Shown in pieces: positions 11,940 through 23,221 of a DNA stretch of 43,078 nt (positions are counted from its first letter, which is position 1; each line of letters begins with the position of its first letter). The notes under the pieces were generated by a model, which saw nothing but the letters and a program-made list of their open reading frames with translations, made no database searches and was not told the DNA's origin. Position numbers and translations under genes: made by a program. This DNA is from Rhizophlyctis rosea (taxonomy: Eukaryota; Chytridiomycota; Chytridiomycetes; Rhizophlyctidales; Rhizophlyctidaceae), in contig JADGJC010000325.1 of NCBI GenBank assembly GCA_027596075.1, positions 1 through 43,078 of the forward strand. Reading direction: 5' to 3'.

Positions 11940-12675
11940 CTAGGAAAAAAGCTTCGTCCCGGCAGGCCCGTTTACGTCCGCACGACAGCAGTTCCTTCCC
12001 TGACAGACACGATCCAATATTTTGAAGTATTCTGACCAAAACATGGAAACTCGATCAGGAGGATCAAAAGGAGCATCATATATACTGGACCACAGATGAT
12101 ACATGAGGTTCGCTGTGGGCTCATCACCCCACATGCCACAAAGTGATTCGGCGTGAATGAAGTAAGTCTAGGAGGTTTGCGATGAAGTTCGAAATGATCT
12201 GCGGGTGCACTTGAATGTGCTTCGCTTTGTTCGCTTGCGCCGTCACTTTCTTTTCCGGTGAATCCTGATGTAAGTGATGAGGCATGTACAAGTCATGCAT
12301 GCGCTGAACAACCGCTGGACAATCTTCTCAGGCGTTTGATAAAGTGTAACTATCGTCTATTATACATCCAAAGATTACCAAAATTGGATATGTTCCGTTC
12401 GATTTTGCGGTGCCGGGCATAAAACGGCGGGGACTGCCCACTGCACCATGTTGAATCGTTTGTTTGAGACCGCCAAATTTGAGCAGATCACCCCGGAGGT
12501 TTGAAACCCGCAGATTTAGATCTCCACAAGTTGAGCGTATTCTGGGCGCGGGTGTAGCGGTCGGACTACCAACAGCTGGATGGTAGGTATAAGACCAGTC
12601 ACTTGCATCCACATTGCAACATATGTTTTTTGGACATTCGTGTTTGCATCTGGCGGATGTTTCGAAGAGGTACAA
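11940..12675 (-). pseudogene. Broken minus-strand coding sequence of unknown family
   Basis: A protein-like frame runs from 12675 to an in-frame TGA at 12328-12330. It continues in the same frame through a convincing stretch (DSPEKKVTAQANKAKHI, then QVHPQIISNFIANLLDLL) to about 12130. A second frame takes over near 12160 (ESLCGMWGDEPTANLMYH, then DPPDRVSMFWSEYFKILDRV) and ends at 11940. One stop and one frame change within 700 bases, without splice signals at those points, suggest a decayed gene. Short unrecognised introns are the alternative. I recognise no domain. Confidence 0.4.
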
Positions 12676-13936
12676 ACTGACTGAAGGGACGAAACATGCA
12701 GCATGCGCAATCGTCGACAGTCATGTGTGAGGTTTGAACGAAAGCGATGGGGCGGTGTGATGTCTGCACATTTTTTGCGCGATACGTCAGGTAACGATAC
12801 CGGATTGCCTTTAGAGAGTGATTGCCCAATAGAACACCTTGAACCAACCTTTACTATACCAGCCCAGAATATCATGCATCTTGTCTATGTCTTTGCTCAT
12901 AATCCGTGGATGGATGGTTGGTAACCCCTATACTCCAACTGCGGTTGCGGTTTTCAGACTTAATGAAGGTTCACCGAACTCGGAAATGACCAGATGGGTG
13001 TGTATGATTTATGGTTTGATTGAATTCCATTTTCCTATCATATTTTAGTTTGTTTCGCGTGTTTTACGAAAGGGGGACTACCTTTGGCTCTAGTATTGGT
13101 AAGAAAAATGAACTTTGCTTCAGTAGGGATACTTGACCAACCCGCTAGCTCACACCGGCATGACGTATCGTTATGAGGTCAAATTTTGGTGGTAAACTAT
13201 TGGACGGCATCGTAGCTAGAGCGTGTCTGCGCTATCGGTGGAGATCGAAGAAGATTGGTACACCGCCCATGTTGTCTTGGTGGTCTTGAAAGCAGTAAAC
13301 TTTAGTGACTTCCCGACTTAAGCCGCCAGCATACGAAAGGCGGAATTTTGAGCTTGTGGCATCCCGTAATATTCCACCTCACTTTCTTTTCAAACAATGA
13401 TAGCTTATTTGTGTTGGTACAATGGTTACGTGGGCCTTGGCAGCCGTTATGCACGTCCGGGCTTCAGCCAACATTGAGCTGAATCTTTGACCCTTATTAA
13501 CCGTCATAACTTCTGGAGGTCTGTATGTTGCACATCTCATGGGGCCATTCCCCAATTACATCCGCACGTGACTGTGCATGTCCGAACCCCGATTGCAGGC
13601 GCACAAACAGAAGGGACCAACTTGAGCTCAGACCTGACGCCATGTGATTGCCTCCGTCATGCAGCCCCCTGGCACTTGACCGTTTTCTTATCATACTTAC
13701 ACTCACACAGATATCACCCACACACAAACATATAAGAGGGATCTCGCGAACACTTTCCCACGCTCAACATCTACCTACCAATTACTACCCAACATCGCGA
13801 CTAGGTCGTACTCAGATCATCCGCACACCCTCACCCACACGCGACTCATACCACATACCCGTACCTCCATACGCACGTGAGAAGGCATACACTCCAATAC
13901 CCACCCCAATCTCGCAATCTCACACAGCGCAAAGAA
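12676..13936. other. Upstream region of the zinc-finger gene, nothing recognised
   Basis: No frame over about 120 codons and no recognisable domain. The last 250 bases before 13937 are rich in C, A and T (CACTCACACAGA, CCCACACACAAACATATAAG). This looks like a fungal promoter and 5' UTR for the PARP-finger gene, and TATAAG near 13730 could be its TATA-like element (inference). Confidence 0.35.
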
Positions 13937-16020
13937 ATGTCCGAAGGAACAACTGAGTATATTGTGGAAGTGAGTGATCTGCTTATTTACTTACACGCGG
14001 GGATCTGTGCTTCGTGATGCTTTCTCACGCTACTTATACCGACTTGCGTTTACCTTTACTCAGTACGCCAGCAGCAGCCGTGCCGCTTGCAACGGTCCCA
14101 AGGCTTGTGGGAAGCAAAAGATTGAGGTGAGTTGGTCCGTGTGGGAATGGCGGTTGTACTGGGTGGGTGATGGTGGCAGTGAAGCGAGCTGTGGGTGGGT
14201 AGGTGGGTGGGATTGGGAGTTGGTTTGGTGAGGACGCGAAGCGTGATGGTGTGGGAAGGTGTGCCGGAGGTACTAAATGGAGGGTCGTCAGCATGGTCTG
14301 GTATGGTAGTGAGCTTTAGCGAACGAATCGGGTGGGTGGGTGGGGTTGGGAGGCCACGCGAATCGTGACCGTGAGCGTCAGCGAACAGAATGGAGCCCGC
14401 CAGGGCGACGTGAGCGATATATCGCGAACGGATCGCCAGTGCTTTGGCGAGGAGAGAAGCGGACGCTAAAATGGAGAAAACATCAGCATGGTTGGGGTTA
14501 CTTCAAGTGCTCGAACGCACATTCTCTTTTAGCCTAAAATATCACAGTGGGTGAGCTTTAGCGAACGGATTGGATCTGGCGATCCGCGACGCGGATCAGT
14601 ATGCGTGCGTTAGCACGCCATTAACGTGAACGCAACACATAAGTGAGGTTTTTAGCGAACAGAATACTCACTGCACGTTCTCACCACAGAAAGGCACCCT
14701 TCGCTTCGGAACCTCCTTCGAAATGAACGGAAACCCAACCACCAAATGGCGTCACTGGTAAGGGTCTCATATCGTCACTTATGAATCCGCCGGTGGCAAC
14801 TGGCCCTAAGCAAGAACGCGCGCTAATATGGATCTGCACCACTTTAGGAAATGCGTTACGGACCAACTCCTCGAAAAGATCGGGTCCACCGACAAGCTGG
14901 TCGGTTTCGACAGCCTCCAAGAGTCAGACCAGACGATGATTCAAGAAGCGCTTGACCGAGGCTCCGTTGTGAGTATTGTCTTGGGCGATGCCGTCTTTAT
15001 GGAAAGTGAAGGCTGTGAGACGACATAAAGCAGTGCTGCGAACATCATTCATTGGCGGGAACTCTGGGAACTGTGGAATTCCTGCCATCGTTTGAACTTC
15101 ACTAATTCTAATCATGAAAATCTCTCCCACCACAGGCAGCCGAAGGCGAAGAAGCAATAGGAGCGAGCGCCGGCAAACGCCAACCCAAGGCCAAAGCCGA
15201 CTCGGACGATGCGAAACCCGCCGCCAAAAGCAAGGCCAAGGCATCCACTTCGAAGAAGCGCGACGCCTCATCTACCGAAGATGACAGTGACAAGGGGGGG
15301 CCATCTGCGGACGCTGCTGCGCCGCCGGCGAAGAAGGCTAGGGGTGTGAAGAAGAAGGAGGAGGAGGGTGAGGACAAGAAGGTTGCGGCGAAGAAGGGGA
15401 AGAAGGGTGGGAGTAAGGAGAAGGAGGATGGTGGGGAGGGAAAGGAGAAGGAGAAGGAGGTGAAGGAGAAGAAGGCACAGGCGAAGAAGGGCGCTACTGC
15501 GGCGGCGAAGAAGAAGGAAGTGGAGGAGAAGGAGGCGGAGAAGGAAGGGAGCGAGAAGGATGAGGACAGGAAGGGGAAAAGCGGTGGTGGTGGGGTCAAG
15601 AGGGGGAAGAATGGTGTTGGGAAGAAGGATGACGCGAAGGAGAAGGGAGTGGAGAAGGAGGAAGATGGGGACGAGACGGAGGAGGATGAGTCTTTGACGA
15701 AGGGGGAGCCGGCGAAGAAGAAGGCGAAGGTTGGGAGGGGCAAGAAGGAGGGAAGTGAGGAGAAGAGTGGGGAGAAGGAAGCGGTGGAGAAGAATGGTGG
15801 TGGTGATGCGGAGGAGGTGGAGGAGGGAGGGGAGAAGGAGAAGGAGAAGGGGAAGAAGGCTCCGGCTACCAAGAAGGGGAAGAAGGGTGATGGGGATGTG
15901 AAGGAGGTGAAGGAGAAGGTGAAGGAGGTAAAGGAGAAGGAGGTGAAGGAGAAGAAGAAGAAGGCTGACAAGCCGGAGCCGAAGGAGGGGATGAGGAAGT
16001 CGGCTAGGAATAAGGCTTGA
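13937..16020 (+). CDS. PARP-type zinc-finger protein with Lys/Glu-rich tail (5 exons, 389 aa)
   Basis: Exons are 13937-13969, 14064-14126, 14690-14757, 14848-14968 and 15136-16020. All introns are GT-AG and the total is 390 codons including TGA. The finger is spread over exons 1-4: MSEGTTEYIVE, then YASSSRAAC with C20 and C26, then KGTLRFGTSFEMNG, then WRHWKC with H54 and C57. This is a complete zf-PARP (Cys-x5-Cys, His-x2-Cys), a fold that binds DNA breaks in PARP1 and DNA ligase III and stands alone in several fungal nuclear proteins. Residues 57-96 continue the usual helical end of the domain (LVGFDSLQESDQ). The tail from residue 97 is almost only Lys, Glu, Gly and Ala with basic clusters (PAKKKAKVGRGKK), a likely nuclear signal and chromatin-binding region. 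No catalytic PARP domain is present. The start at 13937 fits the finger closely. A nuclear, DNA-damage or chromatin role is inference. Confidence 0.9.
14309..14665 (+). repeat. Intronic degenerate repeats beginning GTGAG
   Basis: Intron 2 of the PARP-finger gene is 563 bases, far longer than its neighbours. It holds about five copies of a ~22-base motif close to GTGAGCTTTAGCGAACRGAT, at about 14309, 14371, 14410, 14551 and 14643. Copies vary in the middle but keep GTGAG and GCGAAC. Every copy starts with bases that look like the GTGAGT donor used by this gene. Confidence 0.75.
14414..14619. repeat. Cluster of short palindromes in intron 2
   Basis: Three perfect or near-perfect hairpins lie among the intronic repeats: GCGATATATCGC at 14414-14425, GATCCGC/GCGGATC around a 3-base loop at 14581-14597, and GCGTGC/GCACGC around GTTA at about 14604-14619. 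They may be small mobile palindromic elements or RNA hairpins inside the intron (inference). Confidence 0.7.
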
Positions 16021-16640
16021 GGGGTGGTGTTGGTTACGGATAAATGCGGTGTGGTTCTTGCTTTGTTTGTTCGCGTGATGTTTGGGTGATATATTGCTGT
16101 TTTTGAAGTATATGCGAGTGGGGGGAATAGTAGGAGTTGGCAGTCTCGGTGGAGATTCGTCAGAAGGACATTGCCCTTTCTCTTTGCAGATGTCTTCTCA
16201 CCTTTGCCGTGGTATCTCGAACTCGGAGATGTAATCAACGCACTTCTCCACCAACACTGAGCACATTACTTCTCATGAATCTAGCCGCCCAATCCGCCCT
16301 CGCATTCTCCCAGAAGTTTTTTGCACCCGATTGGATGACCTTTGATCTGCTTGTTCATGCAATCAGCATGATTGTAAGCAAAGCACGGATCGGACTCTCA
16401 TCGGTTGACAGGGTTGTGACAGTCCCATTAGTCATGTTTTGCATTCCGTCCTACGGGGGTTTTTTTTTCTTTTGGAATCCGGAATGTTCGTCGATCTTTA
16501 CACTGCCAATGCTGCACTTTGTGCTGCCCGCCTGGAGGGAATGCCTGTTTCATGATGTGCAAGAGTTGTGGCTTGCCCTTCCAATCTGACAAGGCAGTGC
16601 CTCCTTTCCTTTTTTCATTTAGGAAGGGAGTTCGGGGAGT
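16021..16640. other. 3' flank of the zinc-finger gene, nothing recognised
   Basis: This stretch covers the 3' UTR of the zinc-finger gene and some sequence beyond it. The plus frame at 16137-16589 contains hydrophobic stretches but has no recognisable domain and no linked exons. It may be the first trace of the decayed membrane-protein sequence that follows. Confidence 0.3.
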
Positions 16641-16649
16641 GGAAGTAAA

Positions 16650-18480
16650 TGGATGAGATTGCAAAAGAGGTGCCGAAAAGTGACATTGTGTTTATTCGTT
16701 TGGGGGGTGTGTTCAGATCACATTCACAGCAGGAACTGTATCATCGATAGGGACATTGATGAGCAGGGTCTATTGTACGTGCTCCAGATTCGGCCGCTGA
16801 CGTTGCTAGGTGGGACTGTCGGATGTTTGTTTCGTCATGAGGACGCCCCTCTTTTTTTGCCAGATCTCTTGTTGCATTGTCGTGGGATTTTCGAAATGTG
16901 ATACCCATGTGATCAATGCATTGACTACCAGAAGGAGTTGGTGATCCTCACCGATTTTACTTGTGTTGCGATCACGGACACTTTTTGCTTCCGCTTGGTG
17001 CGGTTTTGGACCTGGTACATCAGGTAATCAGCACACGAGTGTAAGAGAACATGGATTGAATTCGCATTGGTAGAATGGGCATGGGACAACCATACTGGGT
17101 ATTTTCAGCGTAAATGATAGGTGATTTTTTTTTTGTTTGGTCCGCCTTGGACGAAAACTCGGTGCAATTTCGATGGATGACGCAGCGTATGTACTCGTTT
17201 TCTTTCTCCCCTGACAGTAAGTTTGTGTGATGGCAAGAGTGCCTGTGACTTAATGTTAGTCGCAGCCTTCTCATCGCGCGCTGATGTTGGACATCTCTTT
17301 TGCTGCGGTATGAAACTGACTAGGTGGACGGGTGCATGCATCCATTGATACCCAAATTGGAAGATGTCTTATTGACTGATATCCGATTGCTGACATGCCC
17401 GCTGCTAGCGTTACTGGGTTGTTTTGGAGTGTCTTTTTCTTCGTTGCCTGTCAGATCAGGACCTTGTCCAATTGAGGTGGGGAGGTGGTTTCCGAATCGG
17501 CCAAAGTCCTTCAAGTTCTGGGCATCTGCAGGCCGGTTGAGGACGTGCCAAGGCTCCTCCTGTTGCCACTGTTGTCGGGAATCGTTATTTTTTACTTACG
17601 CTCCATAGGAATGCGGAGCTTGGTTATCCTCTTCGTAGGAGATCGGGCAGAGGAGTTAATCTGTTTGAAGGTCCAAGTGTAACCAGCAGCGTTGGTCAAT
17701 ATCAATTTCCGCATTAGCGTCCCTCGTCTCAGTACCCGTTTGCTTTGCTCCTGGATGCTGAACTTTCGAAGTGTCTCCGGATCTATTGAGTTCTGATTGC
17801 ACTGTTGCATCTAGGGAGTAAAAGACACCACATATCGTCGACATAGGAGTCATAAGGAGACAAGTGGCTGCGAGTCCCCCGGCTGTCGCTCCACCCATAC
17901 CGCTATGACCCCTTGTTGACTATCATCATTCAAAAATGGCATTTGGGGAGCTCAAGTGGAGTTGATGCTTCTTTTGCCCCATGTCAGATGCAAGCATCCG
18001 ATGCGCCTTTCGCGGTAAGCCTCAAGGTATTCATCCGACTTGTCTGTGTTATTGTTTATCATTTCGGGCCAAGTTTTCCGCTTACTTACATCCAGCCGCT
18101 GACGTTTCTCACATCTATAAACTATTTGTTTTCCTTTGTTCTGTGGGTTTGAGACACCTGCTCAAGGCCTTCCAAGGCTTTTTTCGAATATGTGGATGTC
18201 ATGATGGCCATCTTCGGCCTGTTGAGGACGTGGGAAGCGGTCTTTGACATTTGGTGTCATTCACCCATATTTTTTCTGTGGCTGCTTATCAACACTGGAC
18301 TTGGTACATTTTAAAGACGGAGGGGCGCAGATACGAACTGTGCGATGTTCCCGTCTTGAATGGCCGCTCCTTCGGTGTCAGCCTGTTGTTACGGCCGGTT
18401 TTGCCTTGTCGGTCAACATCCCTTTTTCGCTCTTGTTGCTTGACCTTTACCTCTTTCTGAACCGTTTTCTCAGCTGTTGA
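16650..18480 (+). pseudogene. Tandem decayed fragments of a membrane-protein gene
   Basis: Three diverged units share blocks. CCGCTGACGTT occurs at 16794 and 18096. TGGACYTGGTACAT occurs at 17007 and 18296, some 200-213 bases further on. A GCCKGTTGAGGACGTG block occurs at about 17532 and 18216. The best unit (17986-18309) reads as hydrophobic protein (YIQPLTFLTSINYLFSFVLW). It then has one in-frame TGA and continues (MMAIFGLLRTWEAVFDIW, then FFLWLLINTGLGTF) before a TAA. The other units read only in broken frames. I infer an old tandem duplication of a multi-pass membrane protein, now decayed; a highly fragmented living gene with short exons is less likely. The family is unknown. Confidence 0.45.
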
Positions 18481-20559
18481 GATCCAATTGTCATGCTCTA
18501 TCCGGGTAGTCAGTTAGCTCATATCAGTCCCTTAGATCTCGTAAGAAGACCAGTAGCTATGAGTTCGGCTGCCGTCCCACATGTGCTCCCTTCACCCTTT
18601 TTCGACTATAATCAACCCCCAATGTCTGATGGCCTCTTACAGCCGCTCCTTTGAGCAGTATCACAGGTAAAAGGTTGAATGAGTTGATCCGATACTTGAC
18701 CAGCAATCTTGCTTGGGCTTCTTAATAGACAGCGCACTGAGCAAATGACTGTGTGTAGTAGGAGGGTTTCCATTGGTTTCGACGAACAAGAGTCATCTCG
18801 AGCAGCGAATGAGGTGGATCCTTCTTGTAAGTGATTGGTGGTGCAATCCCAGCACCGGTGTTCAATATCTCATCAGCGAAGCCCTTTGCTTTTTTGCATC
18901 TTAATTGTGGTGCCTGACCCTAGTCAGACTCGACGGAACTGGGGTCGCCACAGATGGCAGAACAGGAGATCACTGTCTGATGAACTCTCAAAGTCAAATC
19001 GTGACCGCAGCTTTGCACGACACGATCAAAACATCCTTTTCCTTACACATTTCTCGACACATCTCTCCATGGGTGCTGACCCTTTAATGAGGTCAGAAGG
19101 GAGAACCGTCTCATGAGCATTTTCAGCTGGATGATATTCTCGCATCCCATTAAGCTTGCTCAAAGCATGGTCAGTGGTCTTTCTAGTTCTTTTTCTGCGC
19201 ACTATTATTGTACAATCACGACGCCAAACCCGTTCCAGGATGGTGAAACCAGCACTTCACCACGGCAGGGAAGGACATCCTCCATCCTCGACGCTGGCTC
19301 TATTGTGGGCAGTGTTGATGCTTTTGAACGATGCTATATCTCACGCAGAAGAAAGCTCAAGTTTATAAACCGTCCGGGCGCAGTACATGTGCATTGCAAT
19401 GAGTTGGCATAGTGACGAAGTTAACTTCGGCTGGTAGGAATCACTTGATCGTGAAATATTCTTCGTTCTCGACCAAATGTTCCCAGCCATGCATACCCAT
19501 GCGGAATAGCCTAATGATCGGAGTAAGCACCTTGCCGCATAATTGTCTGCAAGATAATTACCATTTACTTGCAATCCGGGCACGCCCGCCAAGAGTCATA
19601 CGTAGTGCGAGGCGGCTAAATTTCTTTGATCCTTGCGAAGATGGTTCAGCTGAGTCCACTGTTTCTGATTTTAGATGGGGCACTTGTGCGCAGCGTACAA
19701 ACTTCTTGGAGATGTGAAAGCCATTGTGTTGTTGACAAGTTTCAATGCGGGTTCGGTTTGCGCTCGGTCGTCCCTTATTTATCCCAATAACACATGCAGA
19801 CAGATGAATTTTGATTATGTGGGGAGAGCGACGTGATGCATGTTGCTTGCTCGAGCATCAAAGCTTTGCTAGCTAACTGAACTGCAGTCGCCAGGCATGT
19901 GTTATGTAGGCCTCGTGATTTTCTGTTCCTTCTTCTCATTCGCCCAAATCAACCGGGTCATGCTGGTTGCACATTGACGCAGCAAGGGCGATGAGTGCCA
20001 CTGTCCACCAATTTACGAAAGGAATTCGAGCGCTCGTCGGTGATCTGTTCCATGTCTTCAATATACTCAGCTGCTTGACACTCGGCACCGGTATCAGCAA
20101 GTGGCATCCGCAAAACGCTACATAGTGGCAAATACTGCTGGGGCCTATATGCTATCAACTCGGCCGGCTTGGTTGAAGAATCCCATTTGTGGAACATGAA
20201 TTTGAAGAGTACTAAGAGTGCTTCTCTGCTCGAGGCCACGCGTGCTCAGGTTAAGAAACATGATGTAGCAATGCATAGATGCGCCGTCTGCGATTATGCT
20301 GCTGGGGCTGGTGTCAATTGGATGATGAGTCTAGCTCGGTCTATCATACCATATTACCCTTCCATCACCTTTGTTTTTGCATCACTCGGTGTGACTGTAT
20401 GCCAATATGTCATCGCTGAACTCCCTGGCGATTCAACAGCATGCCAAGTGACTCGATAGAATTCCTTCTGTTTTGAGAGAGGGCCCTTTACAGTTGATTG
20501 ACTTTGTCAGTGGCGCTTGGAGTCAACACTTGCTGATTTGAGCGCGATTCGTATTTGAA
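18481..20559. other. Unassigned stretch
   Basis: Only short overlapping frames on both strands. A plus frame at 20169-20459 ends with one possible membrane helix (SITFVFASLGVTVCQYVIAE) but has no recognisable neighbours. No RNA gene or repeat family was noticed. Confidence 0.35.
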
Positions 20560-20712
20560 AGTGTATATCGGAATTAATGAGAGTTTGCAATCATGCGATG
20601 CGGCAGGCTTCTGATAACCGCCATGGACTCCATGAATCGATGCCCGTTGCTTTTTACGCATTTTTGGGCTGTTGCGTAAAGTATATATCGGAATGGTTGA
20701 GAGTTTGCAATC
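20560..20712 (+). repeat. Direct duplication, two ~33-bp copies exactly 120 bp apart
   Basis: The blocks at 20560-20592 and 20680-20712 share GTRTATATCGGAAT and then TGAGAGTTTGCAATC, differing at only a few bases between them. The spacing is exactly 120 bases. The intervening sequence is not obviously repeated further. Confidence 0.8.
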
Positions 20713-20719
20713 CTGGTTG

Positions 20720-21750
20720 CGCAATCCCGACAGGGACGAGTGTGCATATTATGATTGATATGCATGAGGTTTGCTCTTGTAGTTAGTGAGCTGTTGCAAG
20801 TTCATGGACCGGTAGGCCAGGCTATGGAACTGCTTTTATTGCTCATCGACTGGCAGATTTGGTGACGACAGATCGCTCACAGTATGCGGTAAACTTCGGT
20901 GCAAATCAAATGAGCGGACAAAAAAGTGACTTGGAAGCCGATGGACATGGACGGACAGTTTGACCTAGAAACATCCATGTTTGCCCATCGGAAGCAAGAC
21001 TTAGATGGCAGTTCCAATACAAATCTCCTTGTTGATGAACAACGTGTTCATCGACATCAGAGCGCAGACAAATTGAACACAACATTCGAAAGAAATCACC
21101 ATCTTCACGATCCATCGGACTTGTTGATTTCGTGCCCGACCCTTGCAGCATGTATGGATCTTTTTGTCTCGCCTCGCACAGGATTGCGTTGATTCTCATG
21201 GGATTCTAGCAGTAGGTGTGCTCCCTTCTGTACCGCGATGCTCATTAAGGAATGGAGGAGTGAGCAGGCTCGTCGATCCACATTCCGACCCAGGCAATCC
21301 AATTTCACATGACGCCTTTTTCCTTTTTTACAACACGATGATGATCAGGTCTTCCATATCAATTGGCCACATGCCGTCCCAGCAGTAGTATCGTATTCCA
21401 CTTCTCGTAATCGGCGACGTTGGCTTCAATTGGTCTGGCCAGCGAGGGAACGAATGTGACGAGACCAAAAAAGGAACAAGATCACATTGGTGGAAAAACC
21501 CATAGCTCGAGTCTTGAAAATACTTATGCTGATGTGGGTATATGTTATACGTACCACGGTGATTCTTTCTTTGAATTCCCTATCGACTCTCTGTGGAACT
21601 GGTCGCGCTCAACCACCCATGTTCATCATACTGCCTCTGACGGTGTGAACATTTTTTGGCAAAACCTTCGCAGTACAGTTTATTTCCTTCTAATCCAAAT
21701 CTGGCGGGAAAAAAAGAAAGGCGCCGTCAAAGAGGTCACCTTCAAAATCA
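20720..21750. other. Unassigned stretch
   Basis: No recognisable gene. A plus frame at 21420-21758 (112 codons) is the longest but shows no domain. The minus strand over 21400-21660 has hydrophobic stretches that could belong to the membrane-helix exon candidate just downstream on the plus coordinate (21851-22130). Confidence 0.3.
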
Positions 21751-21789
21751 GGCGTTGAATGACGTACTTTCCAATAGGTATGAAAGCGG

Positions 21790-22130
21790 GTCAGATGGAT
21801 TTAAGTTTGCCCATACAGTCTTTCTCAAGTTGCTCGGCTGCAGACTGATTTCTATGTAACAATACACAATCCACGCCATCACGTCGTTGAGGTCGGTTAC
21901 CTTGGCAGTTCCGACAGTCGAAAAAGAACAGAAGATGCAATCACTGCCAAATGGGGCCGTGAACAGCTGTAGAGCGTCCAACTCCTTTTTGATTCAATTG
22001 CCTTCATTGCTCGATAGTTTTTGAAGGTGGCCGACACGATCCAAGTTTGAACAATGTAACTTGCAACACAACAACCGACAACCCACTGAAGCACAATAGA
22101 TAAGTCGGAGGCAAACGAGGCGCACACAGT
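21790..22130 (-). other. Minus-strand exon candidates with one membrane helix
   Basis: The minus frame from about 22127 to 21901 encodes a clear hydrophobic helix (LSIVLQWVVGCCVASYIVQT) followed by a basic, charged stretch (TFKNYRAMKAIESKRSW). It ends at a GTAACC donor. A 49-base intron (21900-21852) with a CTCAAC branch-like site leads in frame to NQSAAEQLEKDCMGKLKSI. The local splicing is plausible, but I could not find the rest of the gene or a family. Confidence 0.35.
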
Positions 22131-22249
22131 TGACAGCTGGGATCCGCGACAACATCGCTCACTGCCAATTCATGCGTTATAATGTCGAAGCATTTTCTTC
22201 TGTTAGCACTCAATCGATTGAGCAATGACTGTTTCACGTTGGTCACCTC

Positions 22250-23221
22250 CAGATGAGTTCAAGCCCACTCCCGCACTTCCTGCAAGCAAGGTAGTCCTGG
22301 TCACCGTGAGGGATTCAGATACTGGGTATGCAGATGAACACGTCAGTATGGGTCAGCTTTGTTCATTCTGTTTTGGAAGCTACTCAATCAGGTGACGGCC
22401 ACTTCTTTTTTGGGCTTTAGCAGAAGTGATAAGCGGTGTAAAAACAATTTCTTGTTCCATTGTCCTTGTCCGAGTGGATATTCCAACACATGCTGGAATG
22501 TTGCTTGTGGCCAAGGCTGTGCCTGGGAAGTATGCACCGGTCGTTTCTGCCATTATGCCATCCGCGAGTGGACATTTTCTCAACACCGCTGTACGTCCAT
22601 TCCCATATGAACATCCATCAAGAAGCCCTACAAAGCAGCACTGCGCGCTTGGGAGATTTGCGTTATACAACATCACAGCGATTGGGCACGCCCTGTGTTT
22701 GCCATTCCGGCTTTTTTCATCTTACCTGACATGCAATGATGGCACCAAGCAAAAATCAGGCGAACTGCTGAAGGTGAAGAATTTTGGAAGGGACGTCACG
22801 ACACACCGGGTCCAACGTCACGTCAGGAACAGTCCTGAATATCGGTAAGAACTGAAGAGACACTCAAATGGGAAACATGTTGTGGGTCAAAAGCCAAGGG
22901 ACCGGAAACGCAAGGTATCCAAACTCATACAAGTCCGCACAATTCGAAGACATACTCCAGCCCCACAAAAACAGCAAGACGACGCATTACCCCACGCCAA
23001 CACTCACTTGAGCCCACGGCAAACTCAATGCTTTCACAGCACAACCGTAAAATCATATACGCAAAGTCTTCTAAGCTGTGTGAAGGTACAGCATGCTATT
23101 CCAGAGGTGCCCCCAACAAAAGCCAGTATTTTGTCTGTTAGATGTCGTGTTTTCGAAATGACCTCCTAACCCTCCTTCATATAAACTCCACACACTTCAA
23201 GCTTAACAATCTCGATATCAA
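22250..23221. other. Unassigned stretch 3' of the F-box gene
   Basis: Frames at 22426-22848 (plus, 140 codons) and 22380-22676 (minus) overlap and neither shows a known domain. The last 50 bases before 23222 are the 3' flank of the minus-strand F-box gene. Confidence 0.35.

Noticed and set aside
15108..16238. 376-codon minus-strand frame rich in Ser and Phe
   Set aside because: It is the mirror of the AAG/GAG-rich tail of the zinc-finger gene (CTT/CTC read as Leu, Ser or Phe). It has no domain and overlaps a well-supported gene.
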